The translations under genes were made by a program, and so were the position numbers. The notes under the pieces are model-generated. The model had not been told where the DNA came from, ran no database searches, and saw only the letters and a program-made list of their open reading frames with translations. From BMS3B sp964501105 (GTDB lineage Archaea; Hydrothermarchaeota; Hydrothermarchaeia; Hydrothermarchaeales; BMS3B), in assembly GCA_964501105.1 (NCBI GenBank), contig CAZCRG010000020.1, positions 1 through 19,837 on the forward strand: DNA of 19,837 nt. The letters are read 5' to 3'. Positions 1-7,929 of this stretch are shown piece by piece. Positions within the stretch are counted from its first letter, which is position 1. The number at the start of each line of letters is the position of its first letter.

Positions 1-58
1 TTAGTAGATTGCACCTAAGCCCAGGAGGGCTATTCCTGAAAACTTCTATCTTAATCAT
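1..58 (-). CDS. 5' end of an unidentified gene running off the left edge
   Basis: An ATG at 56-58 on the minus strand opens a frame of 19 codons that is still open at the window edge. It reads MIKIEVFRNSPPGLRC followed by a few residues. There is no Shine-Dalgarno sequence, but an AT-rich TATA box lies about 28 bases upstream, which fits a leaderless start. A beta-strand-like start (IKIEVF) followed by a cysteine at residue 16 is faintly reminiscent of small thioredoxin/glutaredoxin-like proteins, but too little is visible to name a family. It is the next gene downstream of the phosphoesterase on the same strand but seems to have its own promoter. Confidence 0.5.
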   Translation of the reverse strand, partial: MIKIEVFRNSPPGLRCNLL

Positions 59-72
59 AAAAATGTATCAAG

Positions 73-91
73 ATATCATGATATATAAATT
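73..91 (-). promoter_or_regulatory. TATA box with overlapping 12-base palindrome
   Basis: On the minus strand a TTTATATAT-like TATA element (about 82-91) lies about 28 bases before the ATG at 58. A perfect palindrome ATATCATGATAT (73-84) overlaps its downstream edge and extends toward the start site. That is a position where archaeal repressors commonly block TBP/TFB or polymerase. The promoter is well supported by spacing; the operator is an inference. Confidence 0.5.
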
Positions 92-127
92 TAACCTATT
101 AAATGACGACTTCAAAACTTGAAGGAT

Positions 128-841
128 TTAATCATATACTTTCAGATCTTTAACCCTGCCCAGATATGTACTGTCCAGCAAGTAAGCCCTGGCATTCTCA
201 ATATCAACGAGTTTTTGATTAATTATAGGGCTAATGGGGATTTCTTCTGTATTAAAAGCAAGTCCTGACACTATTGGATTGAAGGCCGGCATTATTATAA
301 GTTTTAATGTTCTCCCAAAATGCTTTCTACCTTTTTCAGTTAGTTCTGCAACTATCCATGCCTTCTCTTTTGTTCTTCCAATAGAATCTTCGAAAAGTAT
401 TGCCGGATGACTGTGAGCCATAAGTATATTCTTTTTTGCTTTTTTCAATGCTCTGTGCCCATGGGTAAGAGTTACATCACCTATGGTGAGTTCATCAAGC
501 ACAATGAGCTCTGGAATTAGTTCTTCAACAAGAGAGTCGTGATTTCCCTTCACAAGTACAATCTCTACTCTATTCCCTACTTCTTGCAGAAGCTCAGATA
601 TATGCCTGTATTCATGCCAACCTGCTCTTGGAATATTGTGCTTCAAATCTCCAAGTATAACAAGCCTTGAAGCTCCAGAAATTTCAATAAGGTCAATTAT
701 TTTATTTTTTATTTCCCCTACTAGGGGAGGTAGTGAGATACCCCTTTCTAAAAACTCTTTTTCTATACCTATGTGAAGGTCAGCTATTATAAGTGAATCA
801 TCAATCAGACAGGCAGGTTCATTGTATAATTTTTTTATCAT
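128..841 (-). CDS. ICC-like / SbcD-related metallophosphoesterase
   Basis: 237-residue calcineurin-like phosphoesterase of the archaeal ICC-like (COG1407) type. The dinuclear-metal motifs appear in order: D21-x-H23 (ADLHIG), G64-D65 (ILGDLKH), G99-N100-H101-D102, H127 (THGH) and H143-x-H145-P (AHSHP). This set is diagnostic of the fold, and the length is typical of the family. Relatives are putative DNA-repair-linked or cyclic-nucleotide phosphoesterases, and in other genomes some sit next to Lhr-type helicases; the substrate is unknown. Here it is last in a cupin / RNase Z-like / phosphoesterase run, 46 bases after the RNase Z-like gene. The start used is ATG at 841; no clear ribosome-binding site precedes it, and an AT-rich stretch at about 852-866 could be a secondary promoter. 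Confidence 0.85.
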   Translation of the reverse strand: MIKKLYNEPACLIDDSLIIADLHIGIEKEFLERGISLPPLVGEIKNKIIDLIEISGASRLVILGDLKHNIPRAGWHEYRHISELLQEVGNRVEIVLVKGNHDSLVEELIPELIVLDELTIGDVTLTHGHRALKKAKKNILMAHSHPAILFEDSIGRTKEKAWIVAELTEKGRKHFGRTLKLIIMPAFNPIVSGLAFNTEEIPISPIINQKLVDIENARAYLLDSTYLGRVKDLKVYD

Positions 842-887
842 TGTTTTTTTATGTATAATTTAACGTTATCCATAAAGATTTAATTTT

Positions 888-1598
888 TTAGATTTTAATT
901 GTTTCAAGGTCTTCAGGTATTACTATTCTTGAAAAAATTTTTCCTGCCATTTTGAGTTCATTTATATCCTGGTACCTATATAAATGGACAAGTGCAAGAA
1001 GTTTCACTGTTGCTTTTTTTGCAACCTCAGCAGCTTTAGCTGGAGAAGAATGTCCCAAAAAACCTTCTCCGTAGGCTTCAGCTACAAGAAGGTCTGAGTC
1101 TTTTGCTAGACTTACAACTTTCTCATCAGGCAAACCATCGCAGGCATAGGTGAGTTTTTTATTCTTTATTACTGAGACTGCTATAGAAGGAATAGAATGC
1201 CTTAGTGGAGCAAAATCAAAAATGTAATCAAATTTTTTCAACTTCTTTTCGGCAGTAATAAAGCTAACATCGTAGGAAAGCTCTTCTATACTTTTATTGT
1301 ATGAGAGAAGTAGAAGTTCTCTAACAATTTTTTCAATACCTTCTGTGCCTATAAGGGTTAGAGGTTCCTCTCTATTCTCTTCACTGGCTGCTAAAAGGAG
1401 GGCAGGAAGCCCCAGGAAGTGGTCTCCATGCCAGTGGCTTACAAAAACTATCTTAATCTCTTTTATATCTATTCCCAGCTTTCTAATCTGAAGAACAGAG
1501 TGAGGAGAGCAATCAATCAATATTTCTTTGTTTACAAGAAGAGATGTATTTGCTTTATTTCCAAAGGCTTCTCCAGTACCAAGAAAAATCACTTCCAT
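888..1598 (-). CDS. Ribonuclease Z-like metallo-beta-lactamase-fold hydrolase
   Basis: 236-residue metallo-beta-lactamase-fold protein closest in pattern to the RNase Z/ElaC group. It starts MEVIFLGTGEAFG and carries SHWHGDHFLGLP (H55, H57, D59, H60), then H134 (LRHSIPS), D154 (ACDG), H183 and H205 (LVHL). These would supply the two-zinc site. True RNase Z trims tRNA 3' ends and is about 300 residues long, with a flexible exosite arm for tRNA. This protein is some 70 residues shorter and shows no obvious glycine/proline-rich arm, so tRNA processing cannot be assumed. Its ATG directly abuts the TAA of the upstream cupin gene, and the GGTGAG ribosome-binding site lies inside the end of that gene, so the two are almost certainly co-translated. 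Confidence 0.8.
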   Translation of the reverse strand: MEVIFLGTGEAFGNKANTSLLVNKEILIDCSPHSVLQIRKLGIDIKEIKIVFVSHWHGDHFLGLPALLLAASEENREEPLTLIGTEGIEKIVRELLLLSYNKSIEELSYDVSFITAEKKLKKFDYIFDFAPLRHSIPSIAVSVIKNKKLTYACDGLPDEKVVSLAKDSDLLVAEAYGEGFLGHSSPAKAAEVAKKATVKLLALVHLYRYQDINELKMAGKIFSRIVIPEDLETIKI

Positions 1599-1937
1599 TT
1601 ATCTCACCCATACACTATCCTCACCATGGTAGTTAAACTTAAGAACAAGAATCTCAAAGGGTTCCTTCCCTTCTCTGTTATCTACAGAATGAACCTTTAA
1701 TGCCTCACACAGGAAAGAGTCTCCAGCCTTTGCTTCATATACCTCTTCACCTATTCTCAACTTTGCATTTCCACGAAGGATATAAAAAAACTCTGTCTGA
1801 CTTCTGTGATAGTGTTTTTCTACGACTTTGCCAGGGAGCACCTGAACAATTTGAATAAGACTTCCCATCTCTGGCCTGAGGAGAATTCTCTTTCTGTAGT
1901 TATCCTTTTCAATCCATTCACCTGATTTGAGCTTCAT
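1599..1937 (-). CDS. Small cupin-domain protein
   Basis: 112-residue single-domain cupin. Motif 1 is PGKVVEKHYHRSQTEFFYIL, with likely metal ligands H42, H44 and E49 followed by G56. Motif 2 is GDSFLCEALKVHSVDN, giving the fourth ligand H83. The fold is clear. The function is not: cupins of this size include sugar-phosphate isomerases, small-molecule sensors and dioxygenase-like proteins. It heads the minus-strand run, with GGAG five bases before the ATG and a TTTTTAATAC TATA-like element about 29 bases upstream. Its stop codon touches the start of the RNase Z-like hydrolase, suggesting a shared task. Confidence 0.8.
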   Translation of the reverse strand: MKLKSGEWIEKDNYRKRILLRPEMGSLIQIVQVLPGKVVEKHYHRSQTEFFYILRGNAKLRIGEEVYEAKAGDSFLCEALKVHSVDNREGKEPFEILVLKFNYHGEDSVWVR

Positions 1938-1998
1938 ATATATACTCCTGCGAGAAGTATTAAAAACTTTTAGACACCACTCAAATGAAACTATTCGG

Positions 1999-2010
1999 TA
2001 AATTTAAATC
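1999..2010 (+). promoter_or_regulatory. TATA box for leaderless PfkB-family gene
   Basis: TAAATTTAAATC is centred about 27 bases before the ATG at 2032. The intervening bases contain no ribosome-binding site. This spacing places the transcription start at or next to the ATG. Confidence 0.65.
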
Positions 2011-2031
2011 TCTCAAAGTAAATTCTAAAGC

Positions 2032-2940
2032 ATGGATGTTGTTGGCATAGGGGCGCTTAATGTAGACAAGATTTACAGGGTGCCAAGGATTGGAAGAGAA
2101 GGGGAAGAACTCCCTGTGCTTGAAGCTCTTGAGGCTCCCGGAGGAAGTGCTGCCAACACTATAGTTGCTCTTTCAAGGCTGGGTCTCAGCACCGGATTTA
2201 TAGGCACTATTGGAGATGACAGCGACGGCAACTTTATTCTCAATGACCTTGAGAGGGAGGGTGTAAACACTGAGTGCATTGAGAGAGTTAAGGAGCATAC
2301 TGGTGTTATTATTGCTCTGGTGGATGAAAAAGGGGAGCGCACCATGTATGCCTACCCGGGCGCCAATGACACCTTTAAAGTTAAGGACTTTAACTTGAAA
2401 TGTGCTAAAAATGCTGATTACCTTCACCTTTCTTCTTTTGTTGGAGAAACAAGCTTTCTCTCCCAGCTTGAGCTCCTGGAGAACATAGAGGATAGGAAAG
2501 TAAGTTTTGCTCCTGGGATGCTCTATGCTAAATACAGATGCCTTCTGGAGCTGAGGGACATAATTGCCAGGAGTAAGATAATCTTTCTCAACAGGGAGGA
2601 AACTTTCCATCTCACAGGCAATCAGTACAAGAAGGGCGCCAAAGACTTAATAATGATGGGCGCAGAGATGGTGGCTGTAACTCTGGGGAAAGAGGGTTGC
2701 TATATCAGAACAAAAGAGAAGGAAATAAAAGTTGAAGCTGAAGAGGTAAAAGTTGTTGATACAACAGGAGCCGGTGATGCCTTTGCTGCCGGCTTTCTTT
2801 ATGGACTCATAAATAACTATGAGCCAGAAATTTGCGCCAGGATAGGCAACTTTGTTGCTGCCAGGTGCATTGAGCATCTTGGTGCAAGAGCTGGGCTGCC
2901 CAATAAAGAGGCCCTTCAGGAGTTCATTGAAAAACTTTAG
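2032..2940 (+). CDS. PfkB-family carbohydrate/nucleoside kinase
   Basis: 302-residue ribokinase-superfamily kinase, full length for the family. The N-terminal substrate motif GGSAANT is at 37-43. The C-terminal ATP/anion-hole motif DTTGAGDAFAAGF starts at 243, with D249 as the catalytic base. It should transfer phosphate from ATP to a sugar or nucleoside hydroxyl in the cytoplasm. Archaeal members include ribose, adenosine/cytidine/guanosine, fructose and KDG kinases, and the sequence alone does not choose between them; the start (MDVVGIGALNVDKIY) and length are compatible with a ribokinase or nucleoside kinase. It is probably leaderless (TATA box at about 2004) and first in a run with a hydrolase and valS. 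Confidence 0.88.
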   Translation: MDVVGIGALNVDKIYRVPRIGREGEELPVLEALEAPGGSAANTIVALSRLGLSTGFIGTIGDDSDGNFILNDLEREGVNTECIERVKEHTGVIIALVDEKGERTMYAYPGANDTFKVKDFNLKCAKNADYLHLSSFVGETSFLSQLELLENIEDRKVSFAPGMLYAKYRCLLELRDIIARSKIIFLNREETFHLTGNQYKKGAKDLIMMGAEMVAVTLGKEGCYIRTKEKEIKVEAEEVKVVDTTGAGDAFAAGFLYGLINNYEPEICARIGNFVAARCIEHLGARAGLPNKEALQEFIEKL

Positions 2941-2956
2941 CTCAGGAGAGGCACAG

Positions 2957-3766
2957 ATGGAGATAGTTTTTCTTGGAACAGGTGGCGGTAGATGGGTAAC
3001 TCTACTTCAGAAGCTCAGGACAGGTGGCTTCAGGCTCCACGGCAAAACAAATATCCATGTTGATCCCGGACCTGGGGCTATCCTTGACCTTAAGGAAGCC
3101 AAGATAAACCCCTTTTCCACTCAGGCATGTATTGTCAGCCACTCTCACCCGGACCACTACAACGATGCAGAGCTCATAGTGGAAGCCATGACCAAAGCTA
3201 TGACAAAGCAAAGTGGACACTTTCTTGGAAGTCTTAGTGCTGTTCAGGGGAGCGACGGCTTCAGGCCTGTGCTCAGCAGCTACCATACCTCAAAGCTCAG
3301 AGAGATAACAGCCCTTAAAGCAGGGGAAAAGGCTGAAATAGAGGAAGTTGAAATAGAAGCTTTACCAACTAAGCACAGTGACCCAACAGCAATAGGCTTG
3401 AAGTTTCACTTCAGAGAAGGCACTGTAGCCTACACCTGCGACACAGAATATTTTGAGGGCATGGAGTCCAGCTACACCGGTGCAAGGGTGCTCATTGCCA
3501 ATGTGATAAGACCTGAGAATAAAAGAATAAGGTGGCACCTCTGCAGAGACGATTTAATAAAAATTCTGAAGAAGGTAAGGCCTGAGCTGGCTGTGATGCA
3601 GCACTTTGGTATGACAATGCTGAACCGCCTGGATAAGGAAGCTCAGGCCGTTGAAAAAGCCACAGGGGTAAAAACTATAGCAGCAAAAGATTTTATGAGG
3701 ATTAAAGTTGATAATGATATAAAAATCCAGTACAGGAGTAAGGAGAATGCTTCAGAGCAGCTATAA
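2957..3766 (+). CDS. Metallo-beta-lactamase-fold hydrolase (PhnP/PqqB-like group)
   Basis: 269-residue metallo-beta-lactamase-fold protein. I chose ATG 2957 over an in-frame upstream ATG (2852) because it follows the kinase stop by 16 bases, has a GGAGAGG ribosome-binding site, and begins the canonical first strand (MEIVFLGTGG). Metal motifs are SHSHPDH (H62, H64, D66, H67), H140 (TKHSD), D162 (TCDT) and H216 (MQHFGMTML). The last motif resembles archaeal members annotated as PhnP-like phosphodiesterases. The substrate is unknown. It lies between the PfkB kinase and valS and overlaps valS by 20 bases, so all three are probably one transcript; a metabolic link to tRNA charging is not evident. 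Confidence 0.8.
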   Translation: MEIVFLGTGGGRWVTLLQKLRTGGFRLHGKTNIHVDPGPGAILDLKEAKINPFSTQACIVSHSHPDHYNDAELIVEAMTKAMTKQSGHFLGSLSAVQGSDGFRPVLSSYHTSKLREITALKAGEKAEIEEVEIEALPTKHSDPTAIGLKFHFREGTVAYTCDTEYFEGMESSYTGARVLIANVIRPENKRIRWHLCRDDLIKILKKVRPELAVMQHFGMTMLNRLDKEAQAVEKATGVKTIAAKDFMRIKVDNDIKIQYRSKENASEQL

Positions 3767-6404
3767 TCCCAAGGAAATTGAACCCAAATGGCAGAAGAAG
3801 TGGGAAGAGAAGGGAGTTTATAGATTCGATAGAAATAGCGATAAGCCTGTATTTTCAATAGACACCCCTCCACCAACTGTGAGCGGGAAAATGCATCTTG
3901 GCCACGCCTTCTCCTACTCTCAGATGGACTTTATAGCAAGATACAAAAGAATGAGGGGCTACAATGTCTTCTACCCCTTTGGCACTGATGATAATGGATT
4001 GCCAACTGAGAGGCTTGTGGAGAAGCTCAACAATGTTAAAGCTACAGAAATGCCCAGAGAAGAGTTTGTAAAACTCTGTCTCAGCACTCTTGAAAAAATT
4101 CTCCCCGAGTTTGTTCAGGACTGGAAAAATATAGGCATAAGTGCTGACTTTTCCCTTTATTACTCCACAATTGATGAGCACTGCAGGAGAATCTCCCAGC
4201 GCTCCTTTATTGAGCTTTACAGGGCAGGGAGAGAATACAGAAAGGAAACTCCATTTATTTGGTGTCCCAACTGTCAGACAGCCATAGCACAGGTGGAGCT
4301 GGAGGATAAAGAGCTGAAGAGTAGCTTTAATGATATTATCTTCAAAGTTGATGGAGATAAGGACCTGATAATCTCCACCACAAGGCCTGAGCTTCTCCCT
4401 GCCTGCGTTGCAGTCTTTGTTCATCCTGAAGATGAGAGGTACAGTAGATATGTGGGCAAGAAAGCCAGGGTGCCCCTCTTCAACCATGAGGTTGAAATCC
4501 TGGCAGACAGCAGGGTTGACCCTGAAAAGGGCTCAGGTGTAGTTATGTGCTGCACCTTTGGTGATACTACAGATATAGAGTGGTTTATGGAGTACAACCT
4601 TCCCCTTAAAGTTGCTATAACCAGAGATGGAAAAATGACTTCCCTCGCTGGCAAATATGAGGGAATGGCCATAAAAGAGGCAAGGCAGAAGATTATTGAA
4701 GACCTGAAGGAGGCTGGACTTCTAGTCAGCTCAAAAGAGATTGTGCATGTGGTTAATGTTCACGAGCGCTGTGGCACTGAAATCGAAATTCTCAACACAA
4801 AGCAGTGGTTCATTAAATATCTCGACCTCAGGGAGAAGTTTAAAGAACTTGGTAGAGAGATGAACTGGTATCCAGAGCACATGAGGCACAGGTATGATAA
4901 CTGGATTGACGGCTTAAAGTGGGACTGGTGCATCTCAAGGCAGCGCTTCTTTGGTGTGCCCTTCCCTGTATGGTACTGCAAGAATTGCGGCGAGATAAAG
5001 CTGGCAGAGCTTTCAGAGCTTCCCGTTGACCCTCTTAGTCAGAGCCCTTCATCACCCTGTGAGAAGTGTGGCAGCAACGACTTTGAGCCAGAGAAGGATG
5101 TTCTTGACACCTGGGCAACAAGCTCTCTCACGCCAGATATTGCAATAGAGCTTATTGAAGATGAGGAGATGAGAAAGAAGCTCTATCCCATGTCTCTAAG
5201 ACCTCAGGCTCATGATATAATCTCCTTCTGGTTGTTTAACACGGTTGTGAAGGCCTATCTTCACCATAACAGCATCCCCTGGGAGAATGTGATGATCTCG
5301 GGCTGGGCTCTCGACCCCAAGGGAAAGAAGATGAGCAAGAGCAAGGGCAATGTTATAGAGCCCCAGGCAGTAATTGAGAAGTACAGCGCCGATGCTCTGC
5401 GATTGTGGGCCAGCGGCAGCAAGCTGGGTGAAGACCTGCCCTTCCAGGAGAAAGATCTTGTTACTGCTCAGAGATTTCTCACAAAACTCTGGAATGCCAG
5501 CAGATTTGCTCTCATGCACCTCCAGGATTACCACGGCGAGAAGCCCGAGGAACTCAACTTTATTGACGCCTGGATTCTCTCAAAATGCTACAGAACAGTT
5601 GAGAAGGTAACTGACCTCTTTGAGGAGTACAAGTACTCCAAGGCGAGAAAAACTGTGAGTGAGTTCTTCCTTAAAGATTTCTGTGACAACTACCTTGAAA
5701 TGGTCAAGTACAGACTCTACTCTTCTGATAGCCCTGAAGATAAGGTCTCAGCTGTATATACCCTCTACAGGGTACTCCTCACCAGCCTGAAGCTTCTGGC
5801 TCCCTTTATACCCCACATCACAGAGGAGATTTACCAGGCCTACTTTGCCGAAAGGGAGCCCCAGAAGAGTATCCACGTTGACTCCTGGCCGAGGTTGAGG
5901 AGAGATTTAATTCATCCAGAACTGGAGAAGAAGGCTGAGAATGCAGTTAAGCTTATTGCAGAACTCAGGCGCTTCAAGGCTGAGAAGAGACTTGCCCTTA
6001 ACCACCCCATTAAGAGAGTAGTGATAAGCTGCACACCTGAAGTGAGAGATATTCTCATAAAAGCAGAGAAGGATATAGCTGGAACTCTTGTTATTCAGGA
6101 TCTTGAAATAACCTCTGAGCCTCTTAAGGTTGAGGAGAAGATAGCTGAGATAGTGCCTGACTTCTCAAAGGTTGGGCCTGAGTTCAAGGGTGATGCCAAG
6201 CTAGTAGTCAACTACTTGAAGAACTGCGACACAGAAGCCTTTGCCAGAGAGCTTGAAGAGAAAGGCGAGGTTAAGATCGAAGCAGATGGCAAGAGCTTCA
6301 CCATAGAAAGGAAGCACATCAAGGAAATAAGAAAGGAGATAAAGGGAGAAGGTGAGATTCTGAGCTCTGCCCTGGAAGGTGTGAAGGTTTTAATTGAGCT
6401 ATAA
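3747..6404 (+). CDS. valS: Valyl-tRNA synthetase, archaeal type
   Basis: 885-residue class I aminoacyl-tRNA synthetase, the usual length for archaeal ValRS. It ligates valine to tRNA-Val using ATP. The catalytic motifs are HLGH at 50-53 (the HIGH signature within PTVSGKMHLGHAF) and KMSKS at 528-532. Between them lies the CP1 editing domain with STTRPELLPA near 210-220, which hydrolyses mischarged threonyl-tRNA. Zinc-type cysteine pairs occur at C173/C176 and C411/C414 with C438/C441. The C-terminal part holds the anticodon-binding helices and a charged terminal extension. The start ATG 3747 has a strong GGAGTAAGGAG ribosome-binding site and overlaps the preceding hydrolase by 20 bases. The start MLQSSYNPKEIEPKWQKKWE is typical of ValRS. 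It converges with the minus-strand radical-SAM gene across 21 bases. Confidence 0.97.
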   Translation: MLQSSYNPKEIEPKWQKKWEEKGVYRFDRNSDKPVFSIDTPPPTVSGKMHLGHAFSYSQMDFIARYKRMRGYNVFYPFGTDDNGLPTERLVEKLNNVKATEMPREEFVKLCLSTLEKILPEFVQDWKNIGISADFSLYYSTIDEHCRRISQRSFIELYRAGREYRKETPFIWCPNCQTAIAQVELEDKELKSSFNDIIFKVDGDKDLIISTTRPELLPACVAVFVHPEDERYSRYVGKKARVPLFNHEVEILADSRVDPEKGSGVVMCCTFGDTTDIEWFMEYNLPLKVAITRDGKMTSLAGKYEGMAIKEARQKIIEDLKEAGLLVSSKEIVHVVNVHERCGTEIEILNTKQWFIKYLDLREKFKELGREMNWYPEHMRHRYDNWIDGLKWDWCISRQRFFGVPFPVWYCKNCGEIKLAELSELPVDPLSQSPSSPCEKCGSNDFEPEKDVLDTWATSSLTPDIAIELIEDEEMRKKLYPMSLRPQAHDIISFWLFNTVVKAYLHHNSIPWENVMISGWALDPKGKKMSKSKGNVIEPQAVIEKYSADALRLWASGSKLGEDLPFQEKDLVTAQRFLTKLWNASRFALMHLQDYHGEKPEELNFIDAWILSKCYRTVEKVTDLFEEYKYSKARKTVSEFFLKDFCDNYLEMVKYRLYSSDSPEDKVSAVYTLYRVLLTSLKLLAPFIPHITEEIYQAYFAEREPQKSIHVDSWPRLRRDLIHPELEKKAENAVKLIAELRRFKAEKRLALNHPIKRVVISCTPEVRDILIKAEKDIAGTLVIQDLEITSEPLKVEEKIAEIVPDFSKVGPEFKGDAKLVVNYLKNCDTEAFARELEEKGEVKIEADGKSFTIERKHIKEIRKEIKGEGEILSSALEGVKVLIEL

Positions 6405-6425
6405 TGGGCTCCTGTTTATTATATA

Positions 6426-7706
6426 TTAACTCTTTATCAGGTCTAATTGATATCTCACTTTAAGTGCTGACTTTCTAAGCACATACCACACATCCTGATT
6501 AAGAATTACTCTGAAGGCATGCTCAATTACCTCTTTGTAAAAGTCGCAGTAGTAGCTTTTTCTGTACATGCTCCCACTGCTGGAGTATAACTCAGCAGGG
6601 CAGGGGGCGCCGCATATATTTCTTAAAAGGCAGGTGCTGCACTCCTCAATTTTCTCAACTTTTCTTTCTATTACCCTTCTGAAGTTTTCTGATTTTGAGA
6701 TTTCATCAATAGATCTGGAAAAAATATTTCCACCTGAGAATTCTTCTATGCCTATAAACTCACCGCAGGGATAGCAGGAGCCTTCAGCAGTAACTGCAAA
6801 AAATCTTCTTCCTGCTCCACAGGGCGAGATATCGCACATAAGCACTCTGGCAGTGGGAGCTACAATGCCAAGAAGTATATTGGCAAAATCGCCGATAACT
6901 ATTCTTCTCCCAGCCTTTGTCAGCTCAATAGCTTTATCAACTGCCTTTATGAATTCTTTTGCCATGTGCGATGGCTCAGGTCTCAGTGCTAAAGAGCTTT
7001 CCTGGGTTCCCCTCACAGGGTTCATCAGGCACAGAGAAACCTCGTGGCTGTGGAGAAATTCAACCATATCAACAAGCTGACTCTGATTGTACTTTGTGAT
7101 GGTGGTAACCACATTCAGGCCCCTGTAACCTCTGAACCACTCCAGAGCTTTAGCAACATGGTTGTAATGGCCCTCTCCTCTGAGGTAATCATTTATCTTC
7201 CTGTCTGGAGAATCAAGAGATATCCCTATATTTACACCTTTATTTTTTATAAATTCTGCATCCTCCTCAGTTAGAAGCAGACCGTTGGTCTGAATACCAA
7301 AATTTATCCTATCATTATAATCCTCAATAATTCTGAAGATATTCTTTTTATTCATCAATGGCTCGCTTCCGTGAAAGACAATAGAGCCTTTAATCCCCTG
7401 CCCTTCGAAGTACTCAAAAGCCTTATCTGCTATTTTCTCAAGCTCTTCATAGCTCATACTTTTCTGCCTTGCTTTTATCTCACCCGGAAGATAGCAGTAG
7501 GGACAGCTTGCATTGCACTTATCTGTGGGATTCACATAGAGGAGAATGAGCTCTCTGTTAAATCTGAAGTCTTCAATTTCCCTTATAAGCTCATCCTTAA
7601 CTCCAGAATAAAAAGCCTCAAGTCTTTCTTTCTCCCCTATACCCCAGAAACTGCTCTCGGGGTCAATTTTTATTTCCAGATTGCCAAGGTCAAGATTTTC
7701 AAGCAC
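6426..7706 (-). CDS. SPASM-domain radical-SAM protein, candidate peptide maturase
   Basis: 426-residue radical-SAM enzyme. The N-terminal 4Fe-4S motif is CNASCPYC (C64, C68, C71), followed by a GGEP-like GSEP at 113-116. The C-terminal half has a SPASM-type cysteine set at 291, 296, 311, 314, 356, 359, 365, 369 and 387, which would bind auxiliary clusters. SPASM proteins with this layout, such as AlbA, anSME and the SCIFF maturase CteB, modify peptides or proteins through radical chemistry. I chose GTG 7704-7706 because AAGGGTG lies five bases upstream. It begins 18 bases after a 34-codon gene on the same strand, the classic arrangement of precursor peptide and maturase. The exact subfamily and the modification are not known. 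Confidence 0.85.
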   Translation of the reverse strand: MLENLDLGNLEIKIDPESSFWGIGEKERLEAFYSGVKDELIREIEDFRFNRELILLYVNPTDKCNASCPYCYLPGEIKARQKSMSYEELEKIADKAFEYFEGQGIKGSIVFHGSEPLMNKKNIFRIIEDYNDRINFGIQTNGLLLTEEDAEFIKNKGVNIGISLDSPDRKINDYLRGEGHYNHVAKALEWFRGYRGLNVVTTITKYNQSQLVDMVEFLHSHEVSLCLMNPVRGTQESSLALRPEPSHMAKEFIKAVDKAIELTKAGRRIVIGDFANILLGIVAPTARVLMCDISPCGAGRRFFAVTAEGSCYPCGEFIGIEEFSGGNIFSRSIDEISKSENFRRVIERKVEKIEECSTCLLRNICGAPCPAELYSSSGSMYRKSYYCDFYKEVIEHAFRVILNQDVWYVLRKSALKVRYQLDLIKS

Positions 7707-7724
7707 TGCAACACCCTTAAAAAA

Positions 7725-7829
7725 CTAAAAAGGAGAATCTTCACTCTGCATAACATAATGAGTTAGCCCTGCGCCTTTATATCTGCACTCAAACCTATAG
7801 CCAAACTCGTTCTGCTCTTTTCTTTCCAT
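7725..7829 (-). CDS. 34-residue small protein, candidate RiPP precursor
   Basis: This gene is below the usual size cutoff. ATG 7827-7829 is preceded by GAGGTGAT at ideal spacing, and a TATA box (7871-7879) lies about 20 bases before the inferred transcript start. The peptide begins MERKEQNEFGYRFEC and ends GLTHYVMQSEDSPF. It has one cysteine (C15), a charged N-terminus that could act as a leader, and an aromatic/glycine-rich middle (F9, G10, Y11, F13, Y17, G19, G21, Y25). It ends 18 bases before the SPASM radical-SAM gene on the same strand. I know no named family with this sequence. The strong signals and context make a real gene likely; its role as the maturase's substrate is inferred. A small regulatory or structural protein is the alternative. 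Confidence 0.72.
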   Translation of the reverse strand: MERKEQNEFGYRFECRYKGAGLTHYVMQSEDSPF

Positions 7830-7832
7830 ATA

Positions 7833-7879
7833 ATCACCTCAACATTCTTTAAAATAGAATATAAAAACCAATATTTAAG
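7833..7879 (-). promoter_or_regulatory. Promoter and RBS of the small-peptide/radical-SAM operon
   Basis: On the minus strand CTTAAATAT (7871-7879) is a good archaeal TATA box preceded by an A-rich BRE-like stretch. A start near 7849 would give a leader of about 20 bases ending with GAGGTGAT (7833-7840) and the ATG at 7829. A second AT-rich element, TTTTTATATTC (7858-7867), is closer to the gene and less well spaced. Confidence 0.55.
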
Positions 7880-7929
7880 TTTTTTCTCAAAATTATTTGT
7901 TCATAAAATCAGGTTTACTTGAACTTCAG

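Noticed and set aside
2852..2956. N-terminal extension of the second metallo-beta-lactamase-fold protein
   Set aside because: The 35 extra residues overlap the end of the kinase gene, have no family resemblance, and ATG 2957 has a proper ribosome-binding site and the canonical first strand.
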